Below are positions 15,795 to 25,741 of a stretch of DNA of 41,378 nt, in pieces (within the stretch, counting starts at the first letter, position 1; every line of letters starts with the position of its first letter). This DNA comes from Acidisphaera sp. L21 (GTDB taxonomy: Bacteria; Pseudomonadota; Alphaproteobacteria; Acetobacterales; Acetobacteraceae). The stretch is taken from contig NZ_LMUY01000048.1 of the NCBI RefSeq assembly GCF_009765685.1, positions 1 through 41,378 on the forward strand. Reading direction: 5' to 3'. Made by a program: the position numbers and the translations under genes. The notes under the pieces were generated by a model that saw only the letters and a program-made list of their open reading frames with translations, ran no database searches and was not told where the DNA came from.

Positions 15795-18700
15795 TTGCGT
15801 CACATGGTTGAATCAGCGCAATTTCCCATCGTCGGAGTGGGCGCGTCGGCAGGTGGGGTGGAGGCGCTGGAAGGATTCTTCCGGGGCATGCCGGACCAAC
15901 CTGGTTTGGCGGTGGTCGTCGTGACGCACCTGAACCCCGAGCGGGAGAGCATCCTGCACGAGATCATTGCGCGCTACACCTCCCTGAAGGTTCAGGTCGC
16001 GACCGACGGTGCGGAGGTCTGCCCCAATTGCGTCTACGTCCTGCCAGCGGACGCGATCCTGGGTATCCAGAATTACCGGCTGACAATCGCCCGACCCGGC
16101 GCGAGCGGCCGTGAGCGCAAGCCGATCGACATATTCTTCAGTGCCTTGGCGCTCGACCTTGGCGATTACGCCGCCGGCGCCGTGCTGTCGGGCAGCGACG
16201 GCGATGGCACGCTCGGGATCAAGGCGATCAAGGAGCGCGGTGGCCTTACCCTCGCGCAAACCCGCAACGGCTCTGGCCCGGGTCATCCCAGCATGCCGGA
16301 CAGCGCGATTGCCACCGGCCTGGTCGATCTGGCCATCCCTGTGGAGGCGATGGGCAGCAAACTGGTCGAATTCGCGCATGGCCTGACCCTGCTGGACAAC
16401 ATTGCCGAGGATGCCACGCTCCAGCAGGACAGCCGGGTGCTGGATGCCGAACGATCGGAAATCTACACGATCCTGCGCAGCCAGGTCGGGCACGACTTTG
16501 CCGGCTACAAGGTGAAGACCTTCATGCGGCGGGTGCAGCGGCGGATGCAGGTGGTGCACCTTGGCACGTTGCAGGCCTACATTGCCCGTCTGCAGCAGGA
16601 CACGACGGAGGCGAATGCGCTGTTCCGCGACTTGCTGATCAACGTCACCAACTTCTTTCGCGATTCCGAAGCGTTCGACAACCTCGCCACCCTGGTGATC
16701 CCTCGCTTGTTCGAGGGCCGCGGCGCCGATGATGCGGTGCGGGTATGGGTGCCGGGTTGCGCCACAGGCGAGGAAGTCTATTCGATCGCGATCCTCCTGC
16801 GGGAGCATATGGCGACGCTGGCCACGTTGCCGCGGGTGCAGATCTTCGCCACCGACATCGACGAGCACGCACTGGCGGTTGCCCGTGCGGGCCGTTATCC
16901 TGCCGCCTTGCTGGATAGCGTGTCGCAGGAACGGCGTCAGCGTTTCTTCGTCGTCGATGGCGGCGCGTTCGTCCTGTCCAAGGACGTGCGTGACCTCTGC
17001 ATCTTTTCACCCCACAGCGTCATCCGGGATCCGCCGTTCTCCCGCATGGATCTGGTGTCGTGCCGCAACCTATTGATCTACTTCGGGCCGGACATACAGG
17101 GACAGGTGGTTCCGACCTTCCACTACGCATTGCGGCCGGGCGGCTATCTGTTTCTCGGCACCTCGGAAAACATCTCGCAGTATCGCGACCTGTTCGCCCC
17201 CATGGACAAGCGGCACCGGATCTTCCGCAGCCGGGATGACACTGCGCCGTCATACCGCCTGCCGATGACCATGTCGGGCTGGCCAGCGTCGCCGACAGCG
17301 ACAGCACCGACGCCCCGGCGTGGCGTGAATGGCGCCATCAGCATGCGCCAGTTCGTGCAATCCCAGGTGCTTGAGCGGTTTTCCCCACCCCATGTCGTCG
17401 CCAACCGGGAAGGCGACATCGTGTTCTTCTCCAACAAGACAGGGCGCTATCTGGAAGCCGCCCCTGGCATCCCAACCCGCCAGCTACTCACCATGGCCCG
17501 GCGCAGTATGCGGCTGGATCTGCGCACCGTGTTTCGCGAGGCGGTCGAGAAGAACCAGATGGTCGTCCGGTCCGGCATCCGCGTGGAAGGCGAGGATGGG
17601 CGCGTTCAACTGGTGACGTTGACCGTGGAGCCGCTGATCGAACTCTCCGAAGAACCGCTCTATCTGGTGCTGTTCGCCGACGAAGGCGCGCCGCTGAGCC
17701 AGGAAGAGGCGGCTCTCCGGCTCAGCATCGTGTCGGATGGCGCCCACACGCTGCTGGAAAATGAACTGCGCGACACGCGGGAGCGTTTGCAGGCGCTGGT
17801 GGAGGAATACGAGACCGCGCTGGAAGAGCTGAAATCCAGCAATGAGGAACTGCAATCCGTCAACGAGGAACTGCAATCCAGCAACGAGGAGTTGGAGGCA
17901 TCGAAGGAAGAGCTTCAATCGGTCAACGAGGAACTGCACACCGTCAACGCCGAACTGCACGCCAAGGTCGAGGCGCTGGACCGGGCGAATAACGACCTGC
18001 AGAACCTGTTCGATGCCACCAACATCGCCACGGTCTTCCTGGACCGGCGCCTGACGATCCGCAACTTCACGCCAGCCGTCGGCAAGTTGTTCAACATCCT
18101 CCCCGGGGACCGCGGCCGCCCGATCACCGACTTGTCCGGGCCCTTGAAGCTGCCGGACCTGGTTGAAGACGTCACCGCCGTGATGGAAAATGGCAAGCAG
18201 ATCGAGCGGCAGATCCACCGCCAAACCGATGGTGCGCACTTCCTGGTTCAGTTCGCGCCCTATCGCAATCTCGACCAATTGGTGGCCGGCGTCGTTGTCA
18301 CCTTCGTCGACGTCACCAACCTCACCCGGGCGGAAGCGCAATTGCGGATGCTGGTTGCCCAACTGCAGCATCGCACCCGGGACATGCTGGGCGTCATTCA
18401 GGCCATTGCTCGCCAGACGCTTGGCAAGGGCGGGTCATTGGAAGGCTTCAACGAGCGTTTGGGCGCGTTGGGGCGGGTGCAAGGTCTGATCAGCGAGGCG
18501 CGGGACGAGATGGTCGATCTCGGTGGGCTCATCCGCCTGGAACTGGAAGCGCATGGCGCATCGGTCGATGCGGAGAGCAGCCAGGTGATTGTGGCCGGGC
18601 CGCCGACGAGCCTGCGCCTGGCGCGCGTGCAGGCGATTGCATTGGTCGTCCACGAATTGGCGGCGAACGCGGTCAAGTACGGTGCGTTGAAGGGCTCGAT

Positions 18701-18962
18701 GGGCTCACTCTCCATTACATGGCGGGTCCAATCGATCGGTGATGGACGAAGCCTGATCGTGGATTGGGTCGAGTCCGGGGTGAAGATGGCAACCGACGGC
18801 CCAACACAGAGCGGATTTGGTATGGAATTGATCCGGCGATCTCTCGAAAACGCGATGCGTGCAACGACCGACCTGAAATTCCGGAGTGATGGCGTGTCGT
18901 GTCGGATCGAGATCCCGTTGGAAGACGACGAGGGCACGCATCGTCCTGCCGTAACGTCTTGA
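15795..18962 (+). CDS. CheB-CheR-coiled coil-PAS-HWE hybrid histidine kinase
   Basis: One 1055-residue chain. A CheB methylesterase domain (about 10-195) has S19 in GASAGG, H45 and D135 in SGSDGD. A CheR methyltransferase follows (about 215-480, SAM site VWVPGCATGEEVYS). Next is a coiled coil of NEELQS-type heptads (about 670-735), a PAS domain (740-850) and an HWE/HisKA_2 kinase with H859 (LQHRTRDMLG) and ATP-binding VVHELAANAVKYGA. There is no TM segment. Such chains couple a chemotaxis-type modification module to a kinase of general-stress type. TTG 15795 has a close GGAG and ATG 15804 a distant one; the true start is unsure. A response regulator overlaps its stop. Confidence 0.93.
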   Translation: MRHMVESAQFPIVGVGASAGGVEALEGFFRGMPDQPGLAVVVVTHLNPERESILHEIIARYTSLKVQVATDGAEVCPNCVYVLPADAILGIQNYRLTIARPGASGRERKPIDIFFSALALDLGDYAAGAVLSGSDGDGTLGIKAIKERGGLTLAQTRNGSGPGHPSMPDSAIATGLVDLAIPVEAMGSKLVEFAHGLTLLDNIAEDATLQQDSRVLDAERSEIYTILRSQVGHDFAGYKVKTFMRRVQRRMQVVHLGTLQAYIARLQQDTTEANALFRDLLINVTNFFRDSEAFDNLATLVIPRLFEGRGADDAVRVWVPGCATGEEVYSIAILLREHMATLATLPRVQIFATDIDEHALAVARAGRYPAALLDSVSQERRQRFFVVDGGAFVLSKDVRDLCIFSPHSVIRDPPFSRMDLVSCRNLLIYFGPDIQGQVVPTFHYALRPGGYLFLGTSENISQYRDLFAPMDKRHRIFRSRDDTAPSYRLPMTMSGWPASPTATAPTPRRGVNGAISMRQFVQSQVLERFSPPHVVANREGDIVFFSNKTGRYLEAAPGIPTRQLLTMARRSMRLDLRTVFREAVEKNQMVVRSGIRVEGEDGRVQLVTLTVEPLIELSEEPLYLVLFADEGAPLSQEEAALRLSIVSDGAHTLLENELRDTRERLQALVEEYETALEELKSSNEELQSVNEELQSSNEELEASKEELQSVNEELHTVNAELHAKVEALDRANNDLQNLFDATNIATVFLDRRLTIRNFTPAVGKLFNILPGDRGRPITDLSGPLKLPDLVEDVTAVMENGKQIERQIHRQTDGAHFLVQFAPYRNLDQLVAGVVVTFVDVTNLTRAEAQLRMLVAQLQHRTRDMLGVIQAIARQTLGKGGSLEGFNERLGALGRVQGLISEARDEMVDLGGLIRLELEAHGASVDAESSQVIVAGPPTSLRLARVQAIALVVHELAANAVKYGALKGSMGSLSITWRVQSIGDGRSLIVDWVESGVKMATDGPTQSGFGMELIRRSLENAMRATTDLKFRSDGVSCRIEIPLEDDEGTHRPAVTS

Positions 18963-19326
18963 CCAAGGGCCCTCTGGACGGGCGCCGGGTTTTAGTCGTT
19001 GAGGATGATTACATGATCGCCACCGACATGATCTACATGCTGGAGAGCGCCGGGGCGGAGATGGCGGGGCCGGTAGGTCGTGTGGAGGCGGCGCTGGCGT
19101 TGATTGCACGCAGGCCACGCGCGTTGATTGCGCCGTGTTGGATCTGGACCTGTACGGCCGTCCGTCCTACCCGGTCGTCGACGCTTTGATGGCGGACGAC
19201 ATGCCCGTCCTGTTCAAGACTGGCTTCAGCAAGCACGCGGTCGAACTTCGGTATCAGAACGTGCCGCGGCTCCAAAAACCGGTCGATCAGGTGGCGCTGC
19301 TGGCTGCGCTGACCAAGGCGTCCTAG
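18959..19326 (+). pseudogene. Single-domain response regulator, frameshifted
   Basis: Reading from TTG 18959 (overlapping the kinase stop as TTGA), the first frame gives RRVLVVEDDYMIATDMIYML, the acidic pocket of a receiver domain. The second half appears in another frame from about 19120: VDCAVLDLDLYG with the phosphoacceptor Asp, then PVLFKTGF and LQKPVDQVALLAAL with the conserved Thr and Lys. The two halves join with a one-base shift near 19105-19122. Together they make a normal receiver of about 120 residues without an output domain. Either the gene is broken or the base call is wrong. It is the natural partner of the upstream HWE kinase. Confidence 0.8.
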
Positions 19327-19330
19327 CACC

Positions 19331-20689
19331 ATGCTCGCGGAGCCCCGGCTCGCCCCACCGATCCACGCCTTGCGCTCGACCGCTCCGGGCGCGCTGGGTC
19401 TGCTACGCATCCTCCGCACGAATGCGCTGCAAATGTGGGGTCGCCGTGCCTACGAGCGGCCGGTCGTCGTCGGCAGCTTCATGGGCCGCGTGCAAGTGCT
19501 GCTGAACGAGCCGGACGCGATCGGGCACGTTCTTGTAAAGAACGCAGCCAATTACCGTCGGCCGCGGATCTCCCGCCGGGTATTGGGACCGCTACTGGGC
19601 GAAGGGCTGCTGCTGAGCGAAGGACCTGCCTGGCGGCATCAGCGCCGCACGATCGCACCGATCTTCGCCCCCCGCTCGATGCCGGTGCTCACCCACCACA
19701 TCGCCACCGCGGCGCAGGATTGCCTGGTGCGGTTGGCAGATCGCCACGCAGTGGAGTTGCTGCCGGAGGTTCAGCGCACCGCATTGGAGATCGCCGCCAA
19801 GTCGATGTTTTCGCTGGAAATGGCGGAGATGGGCAGCCCGATGCGCAGCCTACTGATGCGGTTCGCGACGCAGCTCGCCAACGCCTCCGCCTTCGACCTG
19901 CTGCTGCCGGACGGCCTACCCAACCCGCGCGACCCGGCACGGCGGCGGTTTCGCATCGAGTGGATCGCGCTCATCGGCGGCATCGTCGACGCACGCTCCC
20001 GCCTGCCACCCGGCGACGGACCGCGCGACCTGTTCGACATGCTGATGGCGGCGCGCGATCCCGAAACCGGTGAGGGCTTCAGCCGGGTGCAGTTATGCGA
20101 CCAGGTCGCGACGATGATCCTGGCCGGGCACGAAACGACAGCGCTGACGCTGTTCTGGTCGCTGAACCTGTTGGCCCAGGCTCCCCTATGGCAGGAACGT
20201 GTGGCGGCCGAGGCCGCGGCGCATCCGTTCAGCCCGGATGACGCTGCTGGTGTGCTGTCCCATCTGCCCGTGACCCGGGCCGTCGTGAGTGAGGCATTGC
20301 GGTTGTATCCGCCTGCCTTCTTGGTGACCCGGGAAGCGCTGGCGCGTGATACGGCCAACCGCACGCTGGTACCGCGCGGGGCGACCGTTGCGATCGCGCC
20401 CTGGGTGCTGCACCGGCACAGCCTGCTGTGGTCCGACCCCCACGCCTTCGACCCGGCGCGCTTCATGCCGGAAGCGCCGCCACCGCCCCGGTTTGCCTAC
20501 CTCCCCTTCGGCGCCGGGCCACGGATCTGCGTGGCCGCGCAATTCGCGATGGCGGAGGCGATGTTGGTGCTGGCCAAGCTGGTGGGCGCGCTGCATATCA
20601 CCTCGCCCGACGCCGCTGCAGTCCGGCCGATCGGCCGTGTGACGACCCAGCCAGACCGGCTGGCGCATTTCACCCTGCGCCGGCGCTAA
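19331..20689 (+). CDS. Cytochrome P450
   Basis: 452 residues with all P450 landmarks: I-helix AGHETT (265-270), K-helix E321xxR324 in SEALRLYPP, and heme-binding [10 protein letters not shown] with Cys400. Early sections ([12 protein letters not shown], 101-112) match the C-helix heme-propionate contact. The N-terminus has no membrane anchor, so it is a soluble bacterial P450, and electron-transfer partners are not nearby. The substrate cannot be told; sequence style is closest to the fatty-acid or terpene-type CYPs that use [12 protein letters not shown]. It starts four bases after the response regulator gene and so may be in the same transcript. Confidence 0.95.
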   Translation: MLAEPRLAPPIHALRSTAPGALGLLRILRTNALQMWGRRAYERPVVVGSFMGRVQVLLNEPDAIGHVLVKNAANYRRPRISRRVLGPLLGEGLLLSEGPAWRHQRRTIAPIFAPRSMPVLTHHIATAAQDCLVRLADRHAVELLPEVQRTALEIAAKSMFSLEMAEMGSPMRSLLMRFATQLANASAFDLLLPDGLPNPRDPARRRFRIEWIALIGGIVDARSRLPPGDGPRDLFDMLMAARDPETGEGFSRVQLCDQVATMILAGHETTALTLFWSLNLLAQAPLWQERVAAEAAAHPFSPDDAAGVLSHLPVTRAVVSEALRLYPPAFLVTREALARDTANRTLVPRGATVAIAPWVLHRHSLLWSDPHAFDPARFMPEAPPPPRFAYLPFGAGPRICVAAQFAMAEAMLVLAKLVGALHITSPDAAAVRPIGRVTTQPDRLAHFTLRRR

Positions 20690-20759
20690 CGAACCAACGC
20701 GAGCCCTCGACAACCGGCCGCGCCGGCGCAAGAACGGGGCCGCATTTACGGAGGATTTG

Positions 20760-22910
20760 ATGCAGCGGACCCCAGCCCACGGCCTTCAGGTCGCCACCCC
20801 GCTCTACGCCTTCATCGAAGCCGAGGCGTTGCCCGGCACGGGGGTGACAGCGGACGCGTTCTGGTCCGGCTTTGCGGCTTTGGTGGCCGACCTGGCACCG
20901 CGCAATCACGCGCTGCTGGCCAAACGGGACGAGTTGCAGGCCCAGATCGATGCCTGGCACGTCCAGCACAAGGGCGCCGTGACCGACCCGGCCGCCTACG
21001 AGGCGTTCCTGCAGAGCATCGGCTACCTGCTGCCGGAGCCGGCGGCGTTCGCGGTCGATACCAGCAACGTGGATGCGGAGATCGCCACCATCGCCGGGCC
21101 GCAACTGGTCGTGCCCGTCAGCAACGCCCGCTACGCTCTCAACGCCGCGAATGCACGCTGGGGCAGCTTGTACGACGCGCTGTATGGCACGGATGCCATT
21201 GACGATGCCGACGGCGCCGCCCGCGGCAAGGGATTCAACAAGGCCCGCGGTGAGAAGGTCGTCGCCCGCGCCAAGGCATTCCTGGACGAAGCCGCCCCGC
21301 TGGCCCACGGCTCCCACGCACCCGCCACCGGCTACACGGTCGAGGACGGCGCGCTGCTGGTGCACCACGCCGGCGGCCGCACCGGCCTGGCAGACCCGGC
21401 GCAGTTCGTCGGCTACCTCGGCGAGCCGGCTGCCCCCACGGCGGTTTTGTTGAAACGCAATGGGTTGCATATCGAAGTTCTGATCGACCGCGGCCACCCG
21501 ATCGGCTCCGGTGATCCGGCGGGCGTTGCCGACCTAGTGCTGGAATCCGCCATCAGCACGATCATGGATTGCGAGGACAGCGTCGCCGCTGTCGATGCCG
21601 ACGACAAGGTGTTGGTCTATCGCAACTGGCTGGGCCTGATGAACGGCACCTTGTCCGCTACCTTCGAAAAGGGCGGTAAGTCCCTGGTTCGTAAGCTGTC
21701 CGAGGATCGCAAATTCACCAAGCCGGCTGGTGGATCGCTCTGGCTCGGCGGCCGTAGCCTGATGCTGATCCGCAATGTCGGCCACCACATGGTCACCGAC
21801 GCCGTGCTGGACGCGCAGGGCGAGGAAATCCCCGAAGGCATGCTGGACGCCGCCATCACCTCGATGATTGCGATGCACGACTTGAAGTTGAAGAAGAACA
21901 GCCGCAAGGGCTCGGTCTACATCGTCAAGCCGAAGATGCATGGGCCGGAGGAAGTCGCCTTCGCCGCCGAACTATTCGGCCGGGTGGAAAAGATCCTCGG
22001 CATCCCGCATGCGACGCTGAAGATGGGCATCATGGATGAGGAGCGGCGCACCAGCGCCAACCTCGCCGCCTGCATCGCCGCCGCGAAGGACCGCGTGGTG
22101 TTCATCAACACCGGCTTCCTGGATCGCACCGGGGACGAGATCCACACCTCGATGGAAGCCGGCGCGTTCATCCGCAAGGGCGAGATCAAGGGCACGGCCT
22201 GGATCAAGGCGTATGAGGACCGCAACGTCGATATCGGCCTGGCCGCCGGGTTGCGCGGCAAGGCGCAGATCGGCAAGGGCATGTGGGCCGCGCCGGACAA
22301 GATGGCGGACATGCTGGTGCAGAAGATCGGCCACCCGCAGGCCGGCGCCAACACCGCCTGGGTCCCCTCACCCACCGCCGCCACGCTGCACGCCCTGCAC
22401 TACCACCAGGTGAGCGTCGCCGACCGCCAGGAAGCACTAGCCCGGCGCGCCCAGGCCAAACTCTCCGACCTGCTGACAATCCCCCTGGCGGACCGCCCGA
22501 ATTGGGCGCCGGACGACGTCCAGGCCGAGTTGGACAACAACGCCCAGGGCATCCTCGGCTACGTCGTCCGCTGGATCGATCAGGGCGTCGGCTGTTCCAA
22601 GGTGCCGGACATCCACGATGTCGGGCTGATGGAGGATCGCGCCACCCTGCGCATCAGCAGCCAGCACATCGCCAACTGGTTGCGCCACGGCATCGCGACC
22701 GAGGTCCAGGTGATGGAAACCCTACGCCGCATGGCCGCGGTGGTGGACCGGCAGAACGCCGGCGACCCGGTCTACAGGCCGATGGCGCCGGGCTTCGACG
22801 GCCCGGCCTTCCACGCCGCGTGCGACCTGGTGTTCAAGGGCCGCACCCAGCCCAACGGCTACACCGAGTACATCCTCACCGCCCGCCGGCGGGAGGCGAA
22901 GGCCGCCTAG
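20760..22910 (+). CDS. glcB: Malate synthase G
   Basis: About 716 residues, the length of isoform G. The sections [19 protein letters not shown] (with catalytic and metal-binding acids), [13 protein letters not shown]-type and [18 protein letters not shown] are characteristic, as are the insertion near the N-terminus and the late helical domain. The enzyme condenses glyoxylate with acetyl-CoA to give malate in the glyoxylate bypass. ATG 20760 follows GGAGGA at 20750-20755; the TTG just before is not needed. The gene stands alone with no glc operon genes beside it. Its stop abuts the stop of the convergent solute-binding protein gene directly. Confidence 0.97.
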   Translation: MQRTPAHGLQVATPLYAFIEAEALPGTGVTADAFWSGFAALVADLAPRNHALLAKRDELQAQIDAWHVQHKGAVTDPAAYEAFLQSIGYLLPEPAAFAVDTSNVDAEIATIAGPQLVVPVSNARYALNAANARWGSLYDALYGTDAIDDADGAARGKGFNKARGEKVVARAKAFLDEAAPLAHGSHAPATGYTVEDGALLVHHAGGRTGLADPAQFVGYLGEPAAPTAVLLKRNGLHIEVLIDRGHPIGSGDPAGVADLVLESAISTIMDCEDSVAAVDADDKVLVYRNWLGLMNGTLSATFEKGGKSLVRKLSEDRKFTKPAGGSLWLGGRSLMLIRNVGHHMVTDAVLDAQGEEIPEGMLDAAITSMIAMHDLKLKKNSRKGSVYIVKPKMHGPEEVAFAAELFGRVEKILGIPHATLKMGIMDEERRTSANLAACIAAAKDRVVFINTGFLDRTGDEIHTSMEAGAFIRKGEIKGTAWIKAYEDRNVDIGLAAGLRGKAQIGKGMWAAPDKMADMLVQKIGHPQAGANTAWVPSPTAATLHALHYHQVSVADRQEALARRAQAKLSDLLTIPLADRPNWAPDDVQAELDNNAQGILGYVVRWIDQGVGCSKVPDIHDVGLMEDRATLRISSQHIANWLRHGIATEVQVMETLRRMAAVVDRQNAGDPVYRPMAPGFDGPAFHAACDLVFKGRTQPNGYTEYILTARRREAKAA

Positions 22911-24497
22911 CTAGCCTCGCTTCACGTTCCAGAACACCGGCAGCCCGCGCAACGTCCCACTCAGGTTGCGCTGCTGCACGGTGGACTGGAAATACTGGCC
23001 CAGCGGCAGGAAAGGCACGTCATTGAACGCCTGGCGCTGCAATTCCTCGCCGATCTTCTTCTGCGCCGCTTCGTCCGGGGCATTGAACCAGTTGGCGCGC
23101 AGGCTCTCCAGCTTCGGCGAGTCCGGCCAGCCGAACCAGCCCGCGGCGCCATTGCCGCGAAGGCCCTGGCTGTTGGCCGGGCTGGCCATGTCGATCCCGG
23201 TGAAGGTCGAGAAGAAGACGCTCCAGCCGCCCTTGTCCAACGGCGCCTTGCTGGCCCGGCGCTGGATGATCGTGCCCCAATCCGTGCTCTGCAGATCCAC
23301 GTTCATGCCGCAGCGCCGCAGCATGTCGGCGCCCACATTGCCCAGCGCGCCCAGCGTCGGGAAGTCGGAGGCGACCATCACCACCACCCGCTCGCCCTTG
23401 TAGCCGGCGGCAGCCAGGTCCCGCTTCACCTTCTCGAAGTCGCGCTGGCTGGTCAGCGCCGACATTCCGGCATCGCTGGCCAGCGGCGTGCCCGGCGGAA
23501 AATAGCCGAGGTCGGTGCGGTATGCGGACGTGTCGTCCCCCGCGACGGCAGCCATGTAGTCGCCCTGGATCACCCCGCCCAGCAACGCACGGCGGATTGC
23601 CGGATTGTCGAAGGGCGGAAACAATTCGTTGAAGCGCAGGAAGCCACAATTTCCCGTCGTTTCAACGACGAAGATCTGCAGCTTCGGGTCCTTCGCCAGC
23701 AGCGGCTTTTGGTCGAAATCCAGCTTCTCCCACCAATCCATCTCGCCGCGCTGCATGGCCGCGGTCGCGGTGGCGGTGTCCGGGATGACGTTCCATTCCA
23801 CCCGGTCGAAATGCACCTGCTTCGGCCCGGCGGTCCATTCCGGCTTGCCGCTGGACCGCGGGATATAGCCATCGAACTTGGCATAGACCACCCGGGAGCC
23901 GGACACGCGCTCGTCCGCGATGAAGCGGAACGGGCCACTGCCCACCATCTCGGTGACCTGCTTGAACGGGTCGGTGTTCGCCAGCCGCTCCGGCATGATC
24001 GGGCACATGTTCGGCCCGGCCTTGCCCAACGCGTCCGGCAGCAACGGGAAGGAGGATTTCAGCCGGAACTGGATGGTCTGGTCGTCGGGTGCGGAAATCT
24101 CGTTCGTCACCGCCATCAGCGACTGGCCGAACGAGTCTCGCGCGCCCCAGCGCTTGATGCTAGCCACGCAATCCTTCGCCAACACCGGCGTGCCGTCATG
24201 GAAGCGCAGGCCATCGCGCAGGCCGAGTTTCCAGATGGTGTGCTTGTCCTCCACGATCGCGCCGGAAACCATTTGCGGCTGCGGCTTGAACGACGCGTCC
24301 TGCCCATACAGCGTATCGAACACGGCAAACGCGTGGTTGCGTGTGACGTATGCGGAGGTCCAGACCGGGTCCAGCACCGCCAAATCCGCCTGCGGGATAA
24401 ATCGCAGCGTCGTCTCGGCCGCAGCCCGCACGATGGCGGGCGCGGCAAGTGTGCTGGCAGCCGCGGCTTGCAGCAGGCGGCGGCGGGAAATGGTCAT
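22911..24497 (-). CDS. ABC transporter substrate-binding protein, family 5 (peptide type)
   Basis: 528 residues. The N-terminus MTISRRRLLQAAAASTLAAP is a twin-arginine-like export signal cleaved near IVRAAA. The mature part has the SBP_bac_5 pattern: LDPVWTSAYVTRNHAFAVFD, LRDGLRFHDGTPVLAKDCVA and the late conserved Asn/Trp regions. It should bind a peptide or another polar solute in the periplasm for an ABC importer. No permease or ATPase genes lie next to it in the window, which is unusual since this family normally heads an operon. ATG 24497 has AGGA nine bases upstream. Confidence 0.93.
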   Translation of the reverse strand: MTISRRRLLQAAAASTLAAPAIVRAAAETTLRFIPQADLAVLDPVWTSAYVTRNHAFAVFDTLYGQDASFKPQPQMVSGAIVEDKHTIWKLGLRDGLRFHDGTPVLAKDCVASIKRWGARDSFGQSLMAVTNEISAPDDQTIQFRLKSSFPLLPDALGKAGPNMCPIMPERLANTDPFKQVTEMVGSGPFRFIADERVSGSRVVYAKFDGYIPRSSGKPEWTAGPKQVHFDRVEWNVIPDTATATAAMQRGEMDWWEKLDFDQKPLLAKDPKLQIFVVETTGNCGFLRFNELFPPFDNPAIRRALLGGVIQGDYMAAVAGDDTSAYRTDLGYFPPGTPLASDAGMSALTSQRDFEKVKRDLAAAGYKGERVVVMVASDFPTLGALGNVGADMLRRCGMNVDLQSTDWGTIIQRRASKAPLDKGGWSVFFSTFTGIDMASPANSQGLRGNGAAGWFGWPDSPKLESLRANWFNAPDEAAQKKIGEELQRQAFNDVPFLPLGQYFQSTVQQRNLSGTLRGLPVFWNVKRG

Positions 24498-24558
24498 GGA
24501 GCTGCGTCCTCGTGCATCCCGGCAACCTCTCGCACTCTGCCCGCGGTGAAAAGGGGCG

Positions 24559-25149
24559 TCAGGGCGCGGGGGTTGGAGCAGTCGGCACCGGCACCGGCTC
24601 GGTGGTCGGCGGCGGCGGCGTCAGCGGAGTGGCCGCGACCGGCGGCGGCGGCGGGGCAGTCGCTTCGGTCTTCGGCTGCGGCGGCGCCGGGTCGAGCGTG
24701 ACGATGTAGCTGGGGATGATCCGCGCCTGGTTGCCTGCGATCACCAGCACCTTCTGCCCGATCTCCAGTGGCTTCACATCCTGCTGCGTCACCGACAGCA
24801 GATCGCCATTCGGCTTGCGCACGACATACTCATAGGCTGTCGCCTCGCCGGTGGTCTTCTCAACGGCCGATCCGAGCAACCCACCGACGACCGTACCGTC
24901 CAAAGCCCCGAATGCGGAGGTCACGCCCCCGCCTACCTGCGACCCGGCGATCCCGCCCGCGGCCGCACCCGTCACCGCGCCGGTGGCGCCAGCCGTGGTG
25001 ACGCCAACATTGCGGCGGCCAACGACCACTGCCTCATCGACCTTGTTGGCCTGCTGCACGGCGCTGCTGTTGTAGGAGTTGGCCGAATAATCCGGTTTGC
25101 AGCCGGCCAGAGCCACGAGCAGGGTGCCGAGAACGACGATTCGAAGCAA
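24559..25149 (-). CDS. Glycine-zipper outer-membrane lipoprotein (SlyB/Pcp-like)
   Basis: 196 residues with a lipoprotein signal ending in LVALAGC (Cys17). A glycine-zipper stretch at about 54-95 (GATGAVTGAAAGGIAGSQVG) matches the 2TM glycine-zipper lipoproteins such as SlyB. A small beta-rich section follows (NGDLLSVTQQDVKPLEIGQK), then a C-terminal Pro/Thr/Ala tail of about 40 residues that may reach the peptidoglycan. Such proteins contribute to envelope integrity. The start is TTG 25149; an in-frame stop lies a little upstream and no ATG precedes the signal peptide. Confidence 0.88.
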   Translation of the reverse strand: MLRIVVLGTLLVALAGCKPDYSANSYNSSAVQQANKVDEAVVVGRRNVGVTTAGATGAVTGAAAGGIAGSQVGGGVTSAFGALDGTVVGGLLGSAVEKTTGEATAYEYVVRKPNGDLLSVTQQDVKPLEIGQKVLVIAGNQARIIPSYIVTLDPAPPQPKTEATAPPPPPVAATPLTPPPPTTEPVPVPTAPTPAP

Positions 25150-25222
25150 AGGACCGATCCATCGAAGTTCGGCGTCTGTTTAAGAACGCTGGCTAGCGGG
25201 GGCAAGGGACGCCAGCCCGAAC

Positions 25223-25254
25223 CCGCCTCCCTCGTCCAGGAAGGAGGCGGTTTT
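25223..25254. terminator. Hairpin with T-tract between DUF2852 and the lipoprotein gene
   Basis: CCGCCTCC (25223-25230) and GGAGGCGG (25243-25250) form a perfect eight-base stem with a 12-base loop. TTTTC follows on the plus strand. Both flanking genes are on the minus strand, where the stem has an A-tract before it and no T-tract after it. It is probably a terminator or RNA-processing hairpin for the DUF2852 transcript, but its orientation is ambiguous. Confidence 0.55.
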
Positions 25255-25260
25255 CAGAGC

Positions 25261-25659
25261 CTACGAAGGCTGGTTGAAGTCTTCCGTGCGCGCCGGGCGC
25301 TGGCGGCGATCGGCCATGAACTGGTCGAACTCCTGCTTGTCACGCGCCTGGCGCAAGCGATCCAGATACTCGACGAACTCCTTCTGCTCGTCTTCCAGAC
25401 GGCGCAGGGTTTCCGAGCGATACTCGTCGAAGGCGCGGTTGCCGGAGGGTGGCGCGTAGGAAAAGCCGCTGGCGCAGCGCCCCATCATGTCCGGAAACCG
25501 CCACTGCCCGCGGTTCATGCCGCGACCCCGGCGACGACCGAAGGCGCAATAGGCCAGCACGGCCAGCCCAAGCGGCCACCATAGCCAAAAGGTGGCGATG
25601 GTGATGGCAATCCAGGCGGGTCGTCCAATCTCATCGAGACGCGAAGCGGAGAAAGCCAT
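25261..25659 (-). CDS. DUF2852 membrane protein
   Basis: 132 residues from ATG 25659, which has GGAG seven bases upstream; a GTG at 25695 would add 12 residues. One strong TM segment at about 15-40 (AWIAITIATFWLWWPLGLAV) is followed by a basic patch (FGRRRGRG) and a conserved Phe/Arg/Trp cytosolic tail (RFPDMMGRC, NRAFDEYRSETLRRLEDEQK). This is the DUF2852 pattern, found almost only in alphaproteobacteria. Function unknown. The C-terminal helix is highly charged and may be a coiled coil. The gene has its own terminator-like hairpin directly downstream. Confidence 0.9.
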   Translation of the reverse strand: MAFSASRLDEIGRPAWIAITIATFWLWWPLGLAVLAYCAFGRRRGRGMNRGQWRFPDMMGRCASGFSYAPPSGNRAFDEYRSETLRRLEDEQKEFVEYLDRLRQARDKQEFDQFMADRRQRPARTEDFNQPS

Positions 25660-25741
25660 TGGGGAACTCCGAGGGTGAATGTTAATCACATTCACATAGA
25701 TGCCCCTTCCTCGGGCCTGCGTAAAGCCGCTCGCGAATTTG

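Noticed and set aside
15813-16868. 351-residue minus-strand open frame
   Set aside because: Antisense to the CheB-CheR part of the hybrid kinase; biased composition, no recognisable domain.
17800-17960. Repetitive DNA resembling a repeat array
   Set aside because: Encodes the heptad coiled coil of the hybrid kinase, not an independent repeat or CRISPR.
20670-21497. 275-residue minus-strand open frame
   Set aside because: Antisense to malate synthase G; no family similarity.
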